The notes: generated by a model not told the origin, from the letters alone. A stretch of DNA of 64,000 nucleotides from Saprospiraceae bacterium (GCA_016714085.1 JADJNW010000001.1:682001-746000), one strand, 5' to 3'. Positions 39,701-49,092 are shown, counted from the stretch's first letter. Program-made: numbers and translations.

Positions 39701-42700
39701 CTGTCCCTCCGAGCGATACCACCAAACTATTCTGGCATACCACAGCGGGCGCGACCCGATCTTCTACTTTAAAAGGACATTCAATAATCGTTTTATTGCC
39801 ACAAGCGTCCATCACGGTATATCGAAAATGATGAATACCAATGGGAATATTGCTCACTTGCAACGAGCCCGTCGATTGCGCTGTAGCCCTTACAAATACT
39901 TGTTCTTCATAGTCAATAATAAATCCGAATTGGTCAAAAATCGGCACAAGGGTGTCACTTAACACCTCCACTGTAAAGGTAGAACTGGAGCAATTATCAG
40001 CAATCAGCGGAGCAGGTGCGTTGAAAGTAGCGGAACAAGCAAAAGAAGTGGTCGAAAAGATCAGCGTGTCCAACACCCCGTCATTATTATAATCTGCGGA
40101 AGGACAACTAACCATAGGTTCTACGCTGTCGCCTACACGGATAATCTGGTTGAATTTGAGCAGGCTCCCGATATTACAAATATCCTGGATCGTCCATTCT
40201 CGAATAAAATTGTAGGTTTCGAACAACCAACTGCTCTGGGTTTATCGATATAAGTCGCGCTGATATTACAATAAGATGTTGCCAAATTATAATTTCCAAA
40301 AGCCGTTTTAACCAAAGGATAGCCCGTCACCATTGGGTGCGGATTGCCATTCACATCCACCGTATATTCATCGCTGCATTCTAAGAAAAAGGTCAATTGA
40401 GGATAAATAATGTCCGCAAACGTAGGTTTCCGAACGCTGATTATTTGGGAGCATTGTGCAAAATTCCCGGACGCATCCCTCACCGTAAAGGTACGCGTGA
40501 TCACATCGCCAGTGCAATCGCTTCCTTCACTTAGCTGATCCACAAAAGTAATATCCGTGACTGGGTTGGTACAATTGTCTGAAACAATAGGAGAGCCAAC
40601 AAAAGCAAGACTTTGAGGCCTATTCAGAATCTGATTGATGTCGGTGCAAATGAGATCATACTGCGCTTGCGTTTGAATCGGTTGAATCCTATTAACCAAA
40701 CCAGTGCTATCACTATAAGCTGCCCAAAAATAAGCGCCCGTTGCGCCCGGTGTTCTGGAAGTCGTGGCGAGTGTATAAGTTTGCCCCGGCAACAACCGAG
40801 ATGTGATGCGGATAATGGGATTTAAATTTGTAAAAAAAATGCCACTTGTAAAACTGGTATAGCTTTGGGCGATCAAATCCTCGCAAAAGGAAGTCCCGAC
40901 CTGCTTCTCACCGTTGAAGAGTAAAGCCGCGCCATCGCCAAATTCGGTAGAAAGTTCAAAAGTATAAACGTCCTCCTGACTGACCGTAAAAGAATAATAT
41001 TCATAATAATGATTGCCTCCGCCAGGATTCACAATCGGTTGATAACAACTAATGGTAGATAAATTCGCGGAACTATTCAACACCGATAAAGTACTGTTAA
41101 TCAATTGAACTTGCTGCGAATAGCCAGCTTTATTGGTGTTTGGAGGGCAGGTAATAACAGGTTTTCTTTGATCGAAGATCGTAATATTGCTGCTGCAAGT
41201 CCCATTTGTTTGTTTGTCAATCACTAAGGCAAGCAGCGTTTGCCCGACGTGTGCACTCGTCAATGTATTGCCAATATTCATTCCCCGGCTGTCGCGGATA
41301 CGCACTTCGTAAGTAGAAAGGCACGGCGGCGCAGTTGTAAGTAGCATATCCGGCGTCACCACTATCTGGCAATCATCGCCCATATTGACATTTATACTGC
41401 CTTTGCAAACGAGCGAAGTCGCTGGCGGACAAAAAGTATAACCCGCATCAACACTGAGTTCTTGCTTTTGTGATTGCACCGTATAGCAGCCCGTCAGTCC
41501 ATTGGCATCAACATCGCTGTCGAGTGCATCGCTTCCTACATTGGGGACTACCCTTTCATAAATGCTGGTGCTTGGAAATCCAAATTTTACCTTATAACTT
41601 CCAGGCGTAAGTCCACTAAAAAGATATAAACCATTGGCATTCGTATTCTGTGTTGCTAAAGGCGTGGTCGCAAGCGTATCGGAACATTTATATAATGTGA
41701 CCGGAACGCCCGCAAGGGGCGTATCACCTGTATCAAAAAAGTTATTCCTGTTTTTATCCACCCAGGCAAGATTTCCAATCTGTGCAGGCACGTACACTCC
41801 GGCATCCAAATCTAGATTTTGCTGCCCAGCTTCTAAGACAAAACAAGGTGTTTCTTTTGTCACAACCTCCATATCCGAATCCAGTGCATCGGAGGTCGCA
41901 TCCTTGATCGTAGCAACAGCATTGGCAAAGGCCGGAGCAGCCGAAGTAAAATTAAAACGCAATTTATATTGCCCGGCCGGCAACTGGGTAAATTGATACA
42001 ATCCATTCGCATTCGTAAGTGTCTGGGTGATAGGCTGATTGCTACAATCGAGCAACACCACTGTTACATTGGCGATGCCATTCGGGCCATCATTTTGAAT
42101 GCCATCCCCATTCAGGTCCTCCCAAACACGATTGCCAATAACGCCACAACCCGCGGGAGCATTGAACAGCGCAGGTACGGTCAAAGTACATTCCGGCAAA
42201 TCTGAGTAAAAAGCTTTTATGTCAATCATTTGTCCATTGGCAGGAAGCAAAATGGCAATGGTCTGCTTATTGGTGTCAGGATCAACGGGAGCTTGAAACG
42301 TTTGTCCGCCCGCTTCGATCACCAAATTGCCCGTGAGTGGCGCGTCGTCACTATTGACGGTGATATTTACCGAGTAATTATTATTGTTGCCACAAACAGG
42401 CGCATCGGCAGTAATGCCTATGATGCTGCAACCCAGTACAGAAGTTAAAGTCGGATCATCCGGATTCTGCGTATCGGGATCATCACTAAGAATTGGTCCT
42501 GCGTTTTCGCCAGTAATCGAAATTTGATCGGCTACCGTCAGCGCAATCCTTGGGTCCAAAGGCTTATTAATAGTGACTTTATAAGTAATTGTGATTTTTT
42601 TGCCTTTCGGTAAAAGGTCAATTTCTACTGGAAAAGTTTGCGCCCGGAGCGAAAAAATAAAATTTGTAAAGAGCAAAAAAGCGAGCAATAACTTGGGTCG

Positions 42701-42748
42701 AAAATGCAGCACGCCCCTTTGTAGTAGCCTTTTGTAGATTTTTGTCAT
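36777..42748 (-). CDS. Giant T9SS-secreted protein B (SdrD B-like, HYR-like, cohesin/dockerin-like), one frame break near 40220
   Basis: About 1,990 residues after adding one T (RAVGCFETYNFIREWT). N-terminus: signal peptide (PKLLLAFLLFTNFIFSLRAQ), then two SdrD B-type Ca-binding repeats (IGNRVWEDLNGDGIQNDG and IGNLAWVDKNRNNFFDTGD), then a lectin-like or PPC-like block, then HYR-like domains (VDRSGNISVNTCQQ, LDKAGNSNSCVV). It shares with giant A the module CYRIFRTYRVINLCEYDG ... EDVWLIRRPNNTFIDR, the carboxypeptidase-regulatory-like part (GIIKTEDGKPVEKVQVSLSG), the dockerin-like ADVNNSKSVSILDIIQMRK, a cohesin-like domain and the T9SS sorting domain (YQNVPNPFSNTTNIGFYLPE). It is thus a paralog with a swapped N-terminus. 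Extracellular structural or adhesive role inferred. Confidence 0.88.
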
Positions 42749-42838
42749 GGGATTATTGATTTAATCGAATCGGTTTTGGAATAAAAATACGGTTCTCAAA
42801 AGCTCTTATTGTCATTATTCGCTGCGCTAAAATTACAA

Positions 42839-42870
42839 CAAAGATAATAGCTTCTTTGCTGCATTTCAAT
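42839..42870 (-). promoter_or_regulatory. Candidate promoter of giant gene B
   Basis: On the minus strand ATTG, 20 nt, TATCTTTG (TAnnTTTG), about 90 bp before the start codon. It has the same architecture as the pair before giant gene A. Confidence 0.55.
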
Positions 42871-43111
42871 GTTTGCAGAAAAGCTTGTTTTGACAAATGT
42901 TTTACTTGGGGGTAGGAAAATAAAGGGATGTGGGTAAAATGTGCAGGATTCCTCAACGATTTTAATAACGCAAATTTATGGTTGTCCATTATCAAATCAA
43001 ATAAATAAAACATAAAAAAATTACTCAATTCTGCGCTTGTACGACAATCTACACAAATTTACTTGCTTTTGAGTAATATCCGATTTGAAAAACAAAGACC
43101 AAGCCACTTTT

Positions 43112-43147
43112 GAAGTACAAAGTTGGAAGTACGAAGTACGAAGTTAG
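43112..43147. repeat. Heptamer repeat after the beta-CASP gene
   Basis: Words gaagtac, aaagttg, gaagtac, gaagtac, gaagtta in 7-nt register. The same word recurs at 59688-59768. Confidence 0.75.
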
Positions 43148-43162
43148 GGTTCTTATTTATGT

Positions 43163-44573
43163 TTATTCTAATGTAATTTCTTCTCCAAGCCTTGGAATGC
43201 CTACATCTTTAAAGCCTTGTTGCAAGAGCATACCCCGAAAGCTTTCTTGTGGTTCTAAGATGCCGTGCACCAAAAATATTTTTTTGACGCTGTTTTTCTG
43301 GTTTTCTAAAAAATGCACCAATTCCCACCGGTCGGCGTGCGCGGAGAAAGAATCCATGATTTCCACATCCGCATTGACAGGCTTCCATTGTCCAAAGAAT
43401 TTCAAAGTTTTTGCGCCTTCCGCAGCATTCCGCCCGGCGTTTCCGGCGAGCAATAACCTACAATCAAGACCGTATTCCTGGAATGTTCGATGCTATTAAA
43501 TAAATGGTGTTGAATGCGCCCGGCATTCGCCATGCCCGAAGCGCTAATAATGATACAGGGTCTTGCATCGTATTCAAAGCTTTGGAATCCTCGGTATCGC
43601 GGATATAATGCAAATTATTGAATCCGAATGGATTATCATCAGAAAGCATATAATCATTGAGCTGATCGTCAAAACATTCCGGGTGCGCCCCAAAAATCGT
43701 CGTAGCATTCACCGCCAAAGGGCTATCCACGTACACCGGCACGGGCGGCAGCTTTCCGGCAGCGACCAACTGATCGAGAATATACACCAACTCCTGGGTA
43801 CGCCCAACGCTAAAGGCAGGAATCACCAGTTTGCCGCGTTTTTCAATACAAGTATGATTGATAATCTCCAGAAAATGAGTCGTTTCGGCAGGCGCTTCCT
43901 CGTGGTCGCGGTCACCGTAAGTGGACTCGCAAATCAAATAATCTACTTCCGGCATCGGCTGGGGATCGCGCAGAATCGGGCGGCTCGGTCGTCCAACATC
44001 TCCAGTAAAACCAAATGTAATCGTCTTGCCGTTTTCACGAATTTTCAAAGTAACGCTGGCGCTACCGAGGATATGTCCTGCATCTTTGAATAAAACTTCA
44101 ACATCATCGTGAATTTTGAACCACCGATCATAGCCATAGCTGACAAAGTTTTTCATCGTTTCCTCCACATCCTGATTGGTATAGAGCGGTTCGCGCAAAT
44201 CATCCTCATCAAAATTGCGGCTTTTTTCTACTTTCCGATTGAAATACTCGGCGTCTTTCTCCTGTATCTTAGCACCATCCAACAACATAATCGAGCACAA
44301 ACTCCGCGTAGCGTGCGTGCAGCGAATGACACCTTTGAAGCCATCTTTCACCAACTTGGGCAATCGGCCGCAATGATCGATATGCGCGTGCGACAACACC
44401 ACACTATCCAATTCTGCGGGATCGAACAACCATTTTTCATTAAAATCCTGCATCTCTTTTGCACGTCCCTGATACAATCCACAGTCCAAAAGAATTTTCG
44501 TACCATCGTTCAATATCAATAAATGTGCGCTTCCGGTCACTTCGCGCGCTGCGCCGCAGAATTTGATTTGCAT
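43163..44573 (-). CDS. Beta-CASP metallo-beta-lactamase RNA-processing nuclease, two frame breaks
   Basis: About 470 residues. The first half has the zinc site: SHAHIDHCGRLPKL (HxHxDH), DAGHILGSASV and FTGDVGR. The beta-CASP region follows: YLICESTYGDRDHE, then KLVIPAFSVGRTQELVYIL and VYVDSPLAVNAT. The raw frame fails near 43560. Adding a T restores DPCIIISASGMANAGRIQHHLFN and, after adding a G near 43420, LRKGAKTLKFFGQ. The last part has the metal-binding SFSAHADR and FLVHG (RMMBL domain). Members are RNA exo/endonucleases of the CPSF73/RNase J kin. I start at 44573 (MQIKFCGAAREVTGS) rather than 11 codons upstream. Confidence 0.88.
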
Positions 44574-44709
44574 GGAATCGTTTTTTGTAATCAAAATTGA
44601 ACGCAATCTACAAAAAATGATGCTTTATGCACCTGAATCTTTAAATTTGAGGAGGGTAAAGCTCTAATCGTAAATAATTTGCATATAATATCTTTTAAAT
44701 AACCACATC

Positions 44710-45117
44710 ATGAAAAAAATAATTATTCCGGGATTGATTGCAGGTGTAACACTTTTGATATTAAGTTATGCCATTCTTTATGCAACTATTAATTTTTTTC
44801 CAAAATTAGTAGAAGAATATTATAATCCTATTTTCTGGCCGGGCAATGATCGGGCGATGCTATTCTTTGCGCATCCCTTCGTTTTGAGCTTTGCTTTGGC
44901 TTGGTTTTGGGAGCGATTCAAAAGTTTATTCAAAGGCGCGATGCTACTGCGAGGCATCGAAATGGGCTTGGTATATGGGCTCGTGGCTACGCTCCCCTCT
45001 ATGTGGATTACTTTTAGCGCCATTTCTGTGTCACTCACGATGGTGCTGAGTTGGTTGCTCTATGGCATTGCGCAGGCTACCATTGCCGGATTGATTTTTG
45101 CAAAAATGAATCCCTGA
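44710..45117 (+). CDS. Small four-helix membrane protein of unknown function
   Basis: A 135-residue protein with four hydrophobic helices at about 4-28, 50-68, 80-104 and 107-130, and few charged residues between them. Helix 1 could double as a signal anchor. Conserved-looking motifs are AHPFVLSFALAWFWERF and GIEMGLVYGLVATLPSMW. Similar short membrane proteins are common as hypothetical in Bacteroidota. It lies between the divergent nuclease gene and the methyltransferase gene, with no clear functional link. Confidence 0.65.
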   Translation: MKKIIIPGLIAGVTLLILSYAILYATINFFPKLVEEYYNPIFWPGNDRAMLFFAHPFVLSFALAWFWERFKSLFKGAMLLRGIEMGLVYGLVATLPSMWITFSAISVSLTMVLSWLLYGIAQATIAGLIFAKMNP

Positions 45118-45233
45118 TATTAAGTTTTTTTAAAAAAATTGCTTAATAATTGGATAAGTAATAAAAAAAATTATTTTGTCCAATATCATTTATTGGCAAT
45201 TTTATAATATTCATTTAATAAAAACTAAATATC

Positions 45234-46004
45234 ATGAAGATTTTAGTACCGCCTGTGTCGCAGGAAATTGAAAATTTTAAGTTTCACTTCCCGAAAATCA
45301 GTGACAACCTTGAGCAAGACGAAGAGTATCTTTTGCTGGAGCGAGCCGGCGAAAAAGAGAAAATCTTGTTCCATGAGTACGATCGGATTTTTGAAATCCC
45401 CGGCTTGTACGAAAAAGTATTTTATGAACAACTCAAATGCCAGTCTCCGAAAGTGGTCGTCGAATTGCTTGAAAAACAAGTAAATACTGCCGGGCAAACG
45501 ATGGAAGACCTACGGGTACTCGATCTTGGCGCAGGCAATGGCATGGTTGCGGAGAAACTGGTGCAAAAAAATGTCGAGATCGTGATCGGCACCGACATCA
45601 TCCCCGAAGCCGAAAAAGCTGCTACGCGCGACCGTCCCGGCGTATATGATGGTTATTATATCTCTGATTTCACCGATTTACCCGAAGACCAGGAGCAAGA
45701 TTTTGCTCAATTTCGCTTCAATACCCTCATAACCGTTGCTGCGCTTGGTTTTGGCGATATACCGCCCGAAGCTTTTGTGGGCGCATTCAATCAAGTGGAA
45801 GACGGCGGCTGGGTAGCCTTTAATATCCGCGATAAATTCCTGAAATCCAATGACGACAGCGGTTACCAGGAGGCGCTCTCTACCCTGACCGAAGAATTTT
45901 TTGAAGTAAAAGATTCCAAAACCTACGTACATCGCTACAATATACACGGCGAACCCTTGACGTATAAAGCGTTTGTGGGTACAAAACTCAAAGATTTGAA
46001 TTAA
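45234..46004 (+). CDS. Class I SAM-dependent methyltransferase
   Basis: A 256-residue Rossmann-fold methyltransferase. The first about 80 residues are an extension (EIENFKFHFPKISDNLEQDE... YEKVFYEQLKC). The SAM motif I is VLDLGAGNGMVAEKL near residue 100, the acidic strand-2 end is IGTDIIPEA, and motif IV-like is FNTLITVAALGFGDIPPEAF. The end (TYVHRYNIHGEPLTYKAFVGTK) is complete. The general layout resembles small-molecule or quinone-type methyltransferases; the acceptor cannot be told. It stands alone and ends next to a heptamer repeat. Confidence 0.85.
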   Translation: MKILVPPVSQEIENFKFHFPKISDNLEQDEEYLLLERAGEKEKILFHEYDRIFEIPGLYEKVFYEQLKCQSPKVVVELLEKQVNTAGQTMEDLRVLDLGAGNGMVAEKLVQKNVEIVIGTDIIPEAEKAATRDRPGVYDGYYISDFTDLPEDQEQDFAQFRFNTLITVAALGFGDIPPEAFVGAFNQVEDGGWVAFNIRDKFLKSNDDSGYQEALSTLTEEFFEVKDSKTYVHRYNIHGEPLTYKAFVGTKLKDLN

Positions 46005-46007
46005 TAC

Positions 46008-46042
46008 CAGTATACAGTCGATAGTACACAGTCAACAGTTTA
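46008..46042. repeat. Heptamer repeat after the methyltransferase gene
   Basis: Words cagtata, cagtcga, tagtaca, cagtcaa, cagttta in strict 7-nt register. Marks the left edge of the accessory island. A small palindrome atgatg/catcat follows at about 46070. Confidence 0.7.
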
Positions 46043-46102
46043 TAAAATAAAAATGATTTTATCTAGTATGATGTCATCATTTAAAGTGGTGGCATCGCTT
46101 TA

Positions 46103-46579
46103 TTAAATTCCCGAATCCTTTATCATTTTATTAATCAAAGAAATTTGTCCTAAATGATAGTAACTATGCTCAATAACGCCTTCAATATTCCTTCGATAAG
46201 TCCCATATTGCTCATCTATGAAGGTTGCTTCCAGTTTTTCTGCTGACATCAGCTCAATATGAGTTGCAAATTTTTCCGAATTTGTTAATAAGTTGTTCAA
46301 TAAATTTTCCCAATCTTCTTTTGACCTGATTTCAGGAAGATCAAAACTATATTTATCCCTTATTTCAAGCCCCCCACCTTCGAATACATTAAGAATTCCT
46401 GCTATGTAATAATTAATATGATACGTAAGAGCAGCAATCGTATTGAGCGACCCAATTTTATATATTGCCTGATTCCAGGTCAGGGTTGACAATTGATCCT
46501 TATAATTTGTATTTGCAATCCATTTACCATTTAAAAGGACTTCTCTGAAACGGCTCGCAAGCTGCCTTGAATTTTCCAT
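46103..46579 (-). CDS. DinB-like four-helix metal-binding protein
   Basis: About 158 residues. I start at the ATG at 46579 (MENSRQLASRFREVLLNGKWIAN); the upstream in-frame stretch is AT-rich noise and overlaps a palindrome. DinB/YfiT-like family signs are four amphipathic helices with His ligands in ALTYHINYYIAG and EHSYYHLGQISLINKM and the linker TWNQAIYKIGSLNTIA. Such proteins bind a divalent metal and often act as thiol-dependent transferases; DNA-damage induction is known only for some. It is the first gene of the island, all of it on the minus strand. Function in this setting unknown. Confidence 0.75.
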   Translation of the reverse strand: MENSRQLASRFREVLLNGKWIANTNYKDQLSTLTWNQAIYKIGSLNTIAALTYHINYYIAGILNVFEGGGLEIRDKYSFDLPEIRSKEDWENLLNNLLTNSEKFATHIELMSAEKLEATFIDEQYGTYRRNIEGVIEHSYYHLGQISLINKMIKDSGI

Positions 46580-46621
46580 TATTATATTTATTATATTCTT
46601 TATATTTTTATTAATAGTGAA

Positions 46622-46666
46622 GCTATACGCCCGTGCAGACATTAGGAGCATAGGCACTACAGGGCA
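46622..46666 (-). repeat. attC-like imperfect palindrome after the BrnT pair
   Basis: On the minus strand, arms tgccctgtagtgc and gcacgggcg flank a core with cctaatgtc. It stands 3' of the antitoxin gene and before the DinB-like gene. Layout resembles the palindromes at 47449 and 48435, but the match is the weakest of the three. Confidence 0.3.
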
Positions 46667-46688
46667 TTAAGTACAGTTTAAAGTTTTT

Positions 46689-47072
46689 TCAATCCTTTGA
46701 TACAATTTTTTGAGTTCGATAGAAATTATCAAGCAAATTCTCTACCAATTTGTCCAATTTTATATTTTTAGCTTCTATCCATTGCTTAATATCTTTATTC
46801 AGCGCAATCTTCAATTCGGTCTGCGTTTTTAATTCACTAATTGGGTCCGCATCAATTCTTACCCAATCATCATCAAAATCTTCATCATATTCTATGTCCT
46901 CATCATTATAATAAATTGCAGTTTCCGGCACAACCACACCTCCTTTAGCTAATTTCATTACATCTAAGGCTTCGACTTTTATTCTGTCAAAATCAATTAC
47001 ATATTCTGTAATGGATTGACCAGCTTGCAATTTTTGCAACGCTTCTGACACGGATATTTTAGGATTCATCAT
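46689..47072 (-). CDS. Antitoxin partner of BrnT, atypical acidic N-terminal part
   Basis: A 127-residue protein whose start overlaps the end of brnT by 14 bp, the usual toxin-first arrangement of the BrnT/BrnA family. The C-terminus (ELKIALNKDIKQWIEAKNIKLDKLVENLLDNFYRTQK) fits a ribbon-helix-helix or short helical DNA-binding antitoxin. The N-terminal 75 residues do not look like BrnA. They contain VSEALQKLQAGQSITEYVIDFDRIKVE and a very acidic stretch (YYNDEDIEYDEDFDDDW). Expected role: neutralise the RNase toxin and repress the operon. The identification rests mainly on the neighbour and overlap. Confidence 0.55.
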   Translation of the reverse strand: MMNPKISVSEALQKLQAGQSITEYVIDFDRIKVEALDVMKLAKGGVVVPETAIYYNDEDIEYDEDFDDDWVRIDADPISELKTQTELKIALNKDIKQWIEAKNIKLDKLVENLLDNFYRTQKIVSKD

Positions 47073-47355
47073 TTTCTGGTTTATTTAATTTATTGATTAA
47101 ATAAGCTTTCCGCTCTTCTTTACTTGAACGTCTGGCGGATATAATTCTTACAATCAGTTCTCGAGTTGTATAGACCACACTGATTATAGCCTCAAAGGCT
47201 TTCCCTATTGTTAAGTACCTTGTTTCCCCTTTCTTATCGGAAGCATATGGTATTCTGCTTTCGTCATTAAATACATCAATTGCATCCTCAAAAGCAATCT
47301 TATGCTTCTTTTGGTTGGCGTTATTTTTATTTTCATCCCATTCAAATTCTGGCAT
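47059..47355 (-). CDS. brnT: BrnT family ribonuclease toxin
   Basis: A 98-residue toxin from the ATG at 47355 (MPEFEWDENKNNANQKKHKI); the TTG four codons earlier is less likely. Family signs are all present: the FEWDENKNNANQKKH opening, FEDAIDVFNDE, the RYLTIGKAFEAIISVVYTTRE strands and the C-terminal RIISARRSSKEERKAY. BrnT toxins cut RNA and stop translation, with the Arg/His residues of these motifs forming the site. The antitoxin gene follows with a 14-bp overlap. Together they form a type II toxin-antitoxin module in the accessory island. Confidence 0.85.
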   Translation of the reverse strand: MPEFEWDENKNNANQKKHKIAFEDAIDVFNDESRIPYASDKKGETRYLTIGKAFEAIISVVYTTRELIVRIISARRSSKEERKAYLINKLNKPENDES

Positions 47356-47448
47356 AATATGTTTCAATTAATCTTTTAGTTAATTTCGATATTATTATTT
47401 ACAATTTAAACCTTTATCCGTTCTTTTTTGACTTATTTTCCCAATTGT

Positions 47449-47499
47449 ACCTAACGTCGTGTACCCGCAGTGGCGGTAAGCAGCTTCACATTGTTGGCG
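47449..47499 (-). repeat. attC-like palindrome after the EAD11 gene
   Basis: On the minus strand it opens with ccgccaacaatgtg and closes with cacgacgttaggt. The arms pair imperfectly (CCAAC..GTG with CAC..GTTAGG) and enclose a small inner hairpin (accgc/gcgggt). The last 7 nt, GTTAGGT, fit the attC R' rule GTTRRRY. It sits 14 bp after the EAD11 stop and before brnT, where an attC would lie in a gene cassette. Confidence 0.45.
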
Positions 47500-47512
47500 G
47501 TTCGTCTTCTTT

Positions 47513-48406
47513 TTATTTCATTAATATTTGATTTATTCTTGCAGAAAATCCTCTGACTTTATCAGCATATCCTTTGAACTTCTTTACATCGGATGAAACC
47601 AAAGCTTTTTCTACATCTTGTATAGTTTCTTCTACTGCTGTCGATTATAACTATGGAATTTGAGATATTCTGCAATTCAATTTCTCTTTTTAATTCCCTC
47701 ACCAACAAATGGTAAATTTTGAATGACAGGTAATGCTCTTTCCATTACACCGTTAATTTCGTTCAAATGTTTGAAGGATAATGCCTGAATTCTTCCTGTC
47801 AATCTTACCAAATCAATAGACAAGTTTTGAAGCTCATCAACTATTTCTTTTCCTTGCCTAATGTTCTTTTTTGAGGTTAAAGGGTTCTTTAATTGAATAT
47901 ACAAGAATATCAAAAAGCTAATAAGAATTAATACCGCTCCGATTCCGAATATCCATGCACTATAAATTCCGTCCTGATTAAATTGCGCTGTAAATATCAA
48001 TATCAATCCAATGAAAATGAAAACCAAGGCAAGCCCTCCTGCTTGATAAACTGTGATAAGTGGGTCTGCTAACTTATCTGATAGCTTTCATATTTCTCAT
48101 CTTCAAATTTTGATTCTGATTTGAGAATTTCTGATTTCAAGTCTTCTTTTCAATTTCTTCAATTATTCCAAGAAGATTACTTGTTATTTGATTTTTACTA
48201 ATATTCGCTTCATCAAAACTGACCTTACCATTTCTGATTTCCTTTGCTAGTTCACTAAATCTTGCAGATTGAAGTATTGCTTCGTATTCTTTATCACTAT
48301 TTTGAAGAATTGTTCTCAACTCTTGAATAGCTTTATCAGTCTTTCCTCCAGCAATCAATTCCTTTATATGACTTATTCGTTTTGATGACATACTCTGGTT
48401 TTTCAT
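47513..48406 (-). CDS. EAD11 domain - two-transmembrane - helical protein, four frame breaks
   Basis: About 298 residues after repair. Residues 8-85 match the effector-associated domain 11 pattern: HIKELIAGGKTDKAIQELRTIL, ILQSARFSELAKEIRNGKVSFDEANISKNQITSNLLGIIEEI (quoted as landmarks). A charged coil follows (EDLKSEILKSESKFEDEKYES), then two membrane helices (LALVFIFIGLILIFTAQF and AWIFGIGAVLILISFLIFLY), then a helical soluble tail ending KGYADKVRGFSARINQILMK. Breaks lie near 48143 (A missing), 48078, 47680 and 47643. EAD domains are known as adaptors in NTPase-based conflict systems. A membrane-bound form suggests an effector that acts at the membrane, by inference. Confidence 0.6.
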
Positions 48407-48434
48407 TTTTCTTCTTGATGACCACCAACTCTTG

Positions 48435-48472
48435 TACTAACGCAACTCGCGCTATAAGCACATTGCGGTAAT
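48435..48472 (-). repeat. attC-like palindrome upstream of the EAD11 gene
   Basis: On the minus strand taccgcaatgtgc and then gcgcgagttgcgttagta. The arms (accgcaa..gc and gcg..ttgcgtta) pair with a small bulge around tata. It ends in GTTAGTA, close to GTTRRRY. It lies about 30 bp before the EAD11 start, where the preceding cassette's attC would be. Confidence 0.45.
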
Positions 48473-48666
48473 ATCCACTATAACTTATATTTCAATTAAT
48501 TGATAATCAATTACTTATTTAATAAAATTCAATTACAAACGTTTGCAATCGGATATATTCCGCAATGATCTATCTTTTTAAAATATTATATCCGCTCATT
48601 CAAAAATAAAGCCCTTTCACAAATAATCCCACAATTTCGTTTTTTTGTGTTTACAAATCAACTGGA

Positions 48667-49092
48667 ATGGAGATTCTTATGAACGAACTGGAAGAACTTG
48701 ATGTAGCAGCGCAGGAATTGCTCGCTTTTGCGGGGGAGCGCCGCAAATTTGCTTTTTATGGTGAGATCGGCGCAGGGAAAACGACTTTGATTCAAGCGAT
48801 TTGCAAGCAACTCGGCGTGCGCGAAGGAGTCGTCAGCCCTACTTTTGCTTTGGTGAATGAATATACGTTCCAGGATAAAGCCGGTGCAGAACAATTGATG
48901 TATCACCTTGATTTGTATCGTTTAAAAAATGTGCAGGAGGCTTTGGATATTGGCATTGAAGATATGTTATATGATGAATATTATTGTTTTATCGAATGGC
49001 CGGAACTTATCGAAGATTTGCTACCCGAAGATGCGCTGCGAATAAAAATGGAAGCACTCAAGAATTCCACTCGAAAAATCGTATTTTTGTAA
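48667..49092 (+). CDS. tsaE: tRNA threonylcarbamoyladenosine biosynthesis ATPase TsaE
   Basis: A 141-residue P-loop ATPase that drives turnover of the TsaD-TsaB complex making the t6A base next to the anticodon. The Walker A motif is GEIGAGKTT (Lys38), followed by VSPTFALVNEY (switch-like) and YHLDLYRLKNVQEALDIGIEDM, then FIEWPELIEDLLP. All are family signatures. Length is normal. The start at 48667 gives MEILMNELEELD; the Met at 48679 is also possible. It precedes ald by 100 bp. Confidence 0.95.
   Translation: MEILMNELEELDVAAQELLAFAGERRKFAFYGEIGAGKTTLIQAICKQLGVREGVVSPTFALVNEYTFQDKAGAEQLMYHLDLYRLKNVQEALDIGIEDMLYDEYYCFIEWPELIEDLLPEDALRIKMEALKNSTRKIVFL

Larger units (their letters stand above)
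42749..43162. other. 414-bp gap upstream of giant gene B
   Basis: Holds the giant B promoter candidate (42839-42870) and, at the right end, a heptamer repeat (43112-43147) next to the 3' end of the beta-CASP gene. The open minus-strand frame 42753-43028 has no recognisable feature. Nothing else is seen. Confidence 0.5.

Noticed and set aside
45118..45233. AT-rich gap before the methyltransferase as an origin or att site
   Set aside because: Only A/T runs and a weak ccaatat repeat; no iterons, DnaA boxes or integrase nearby.
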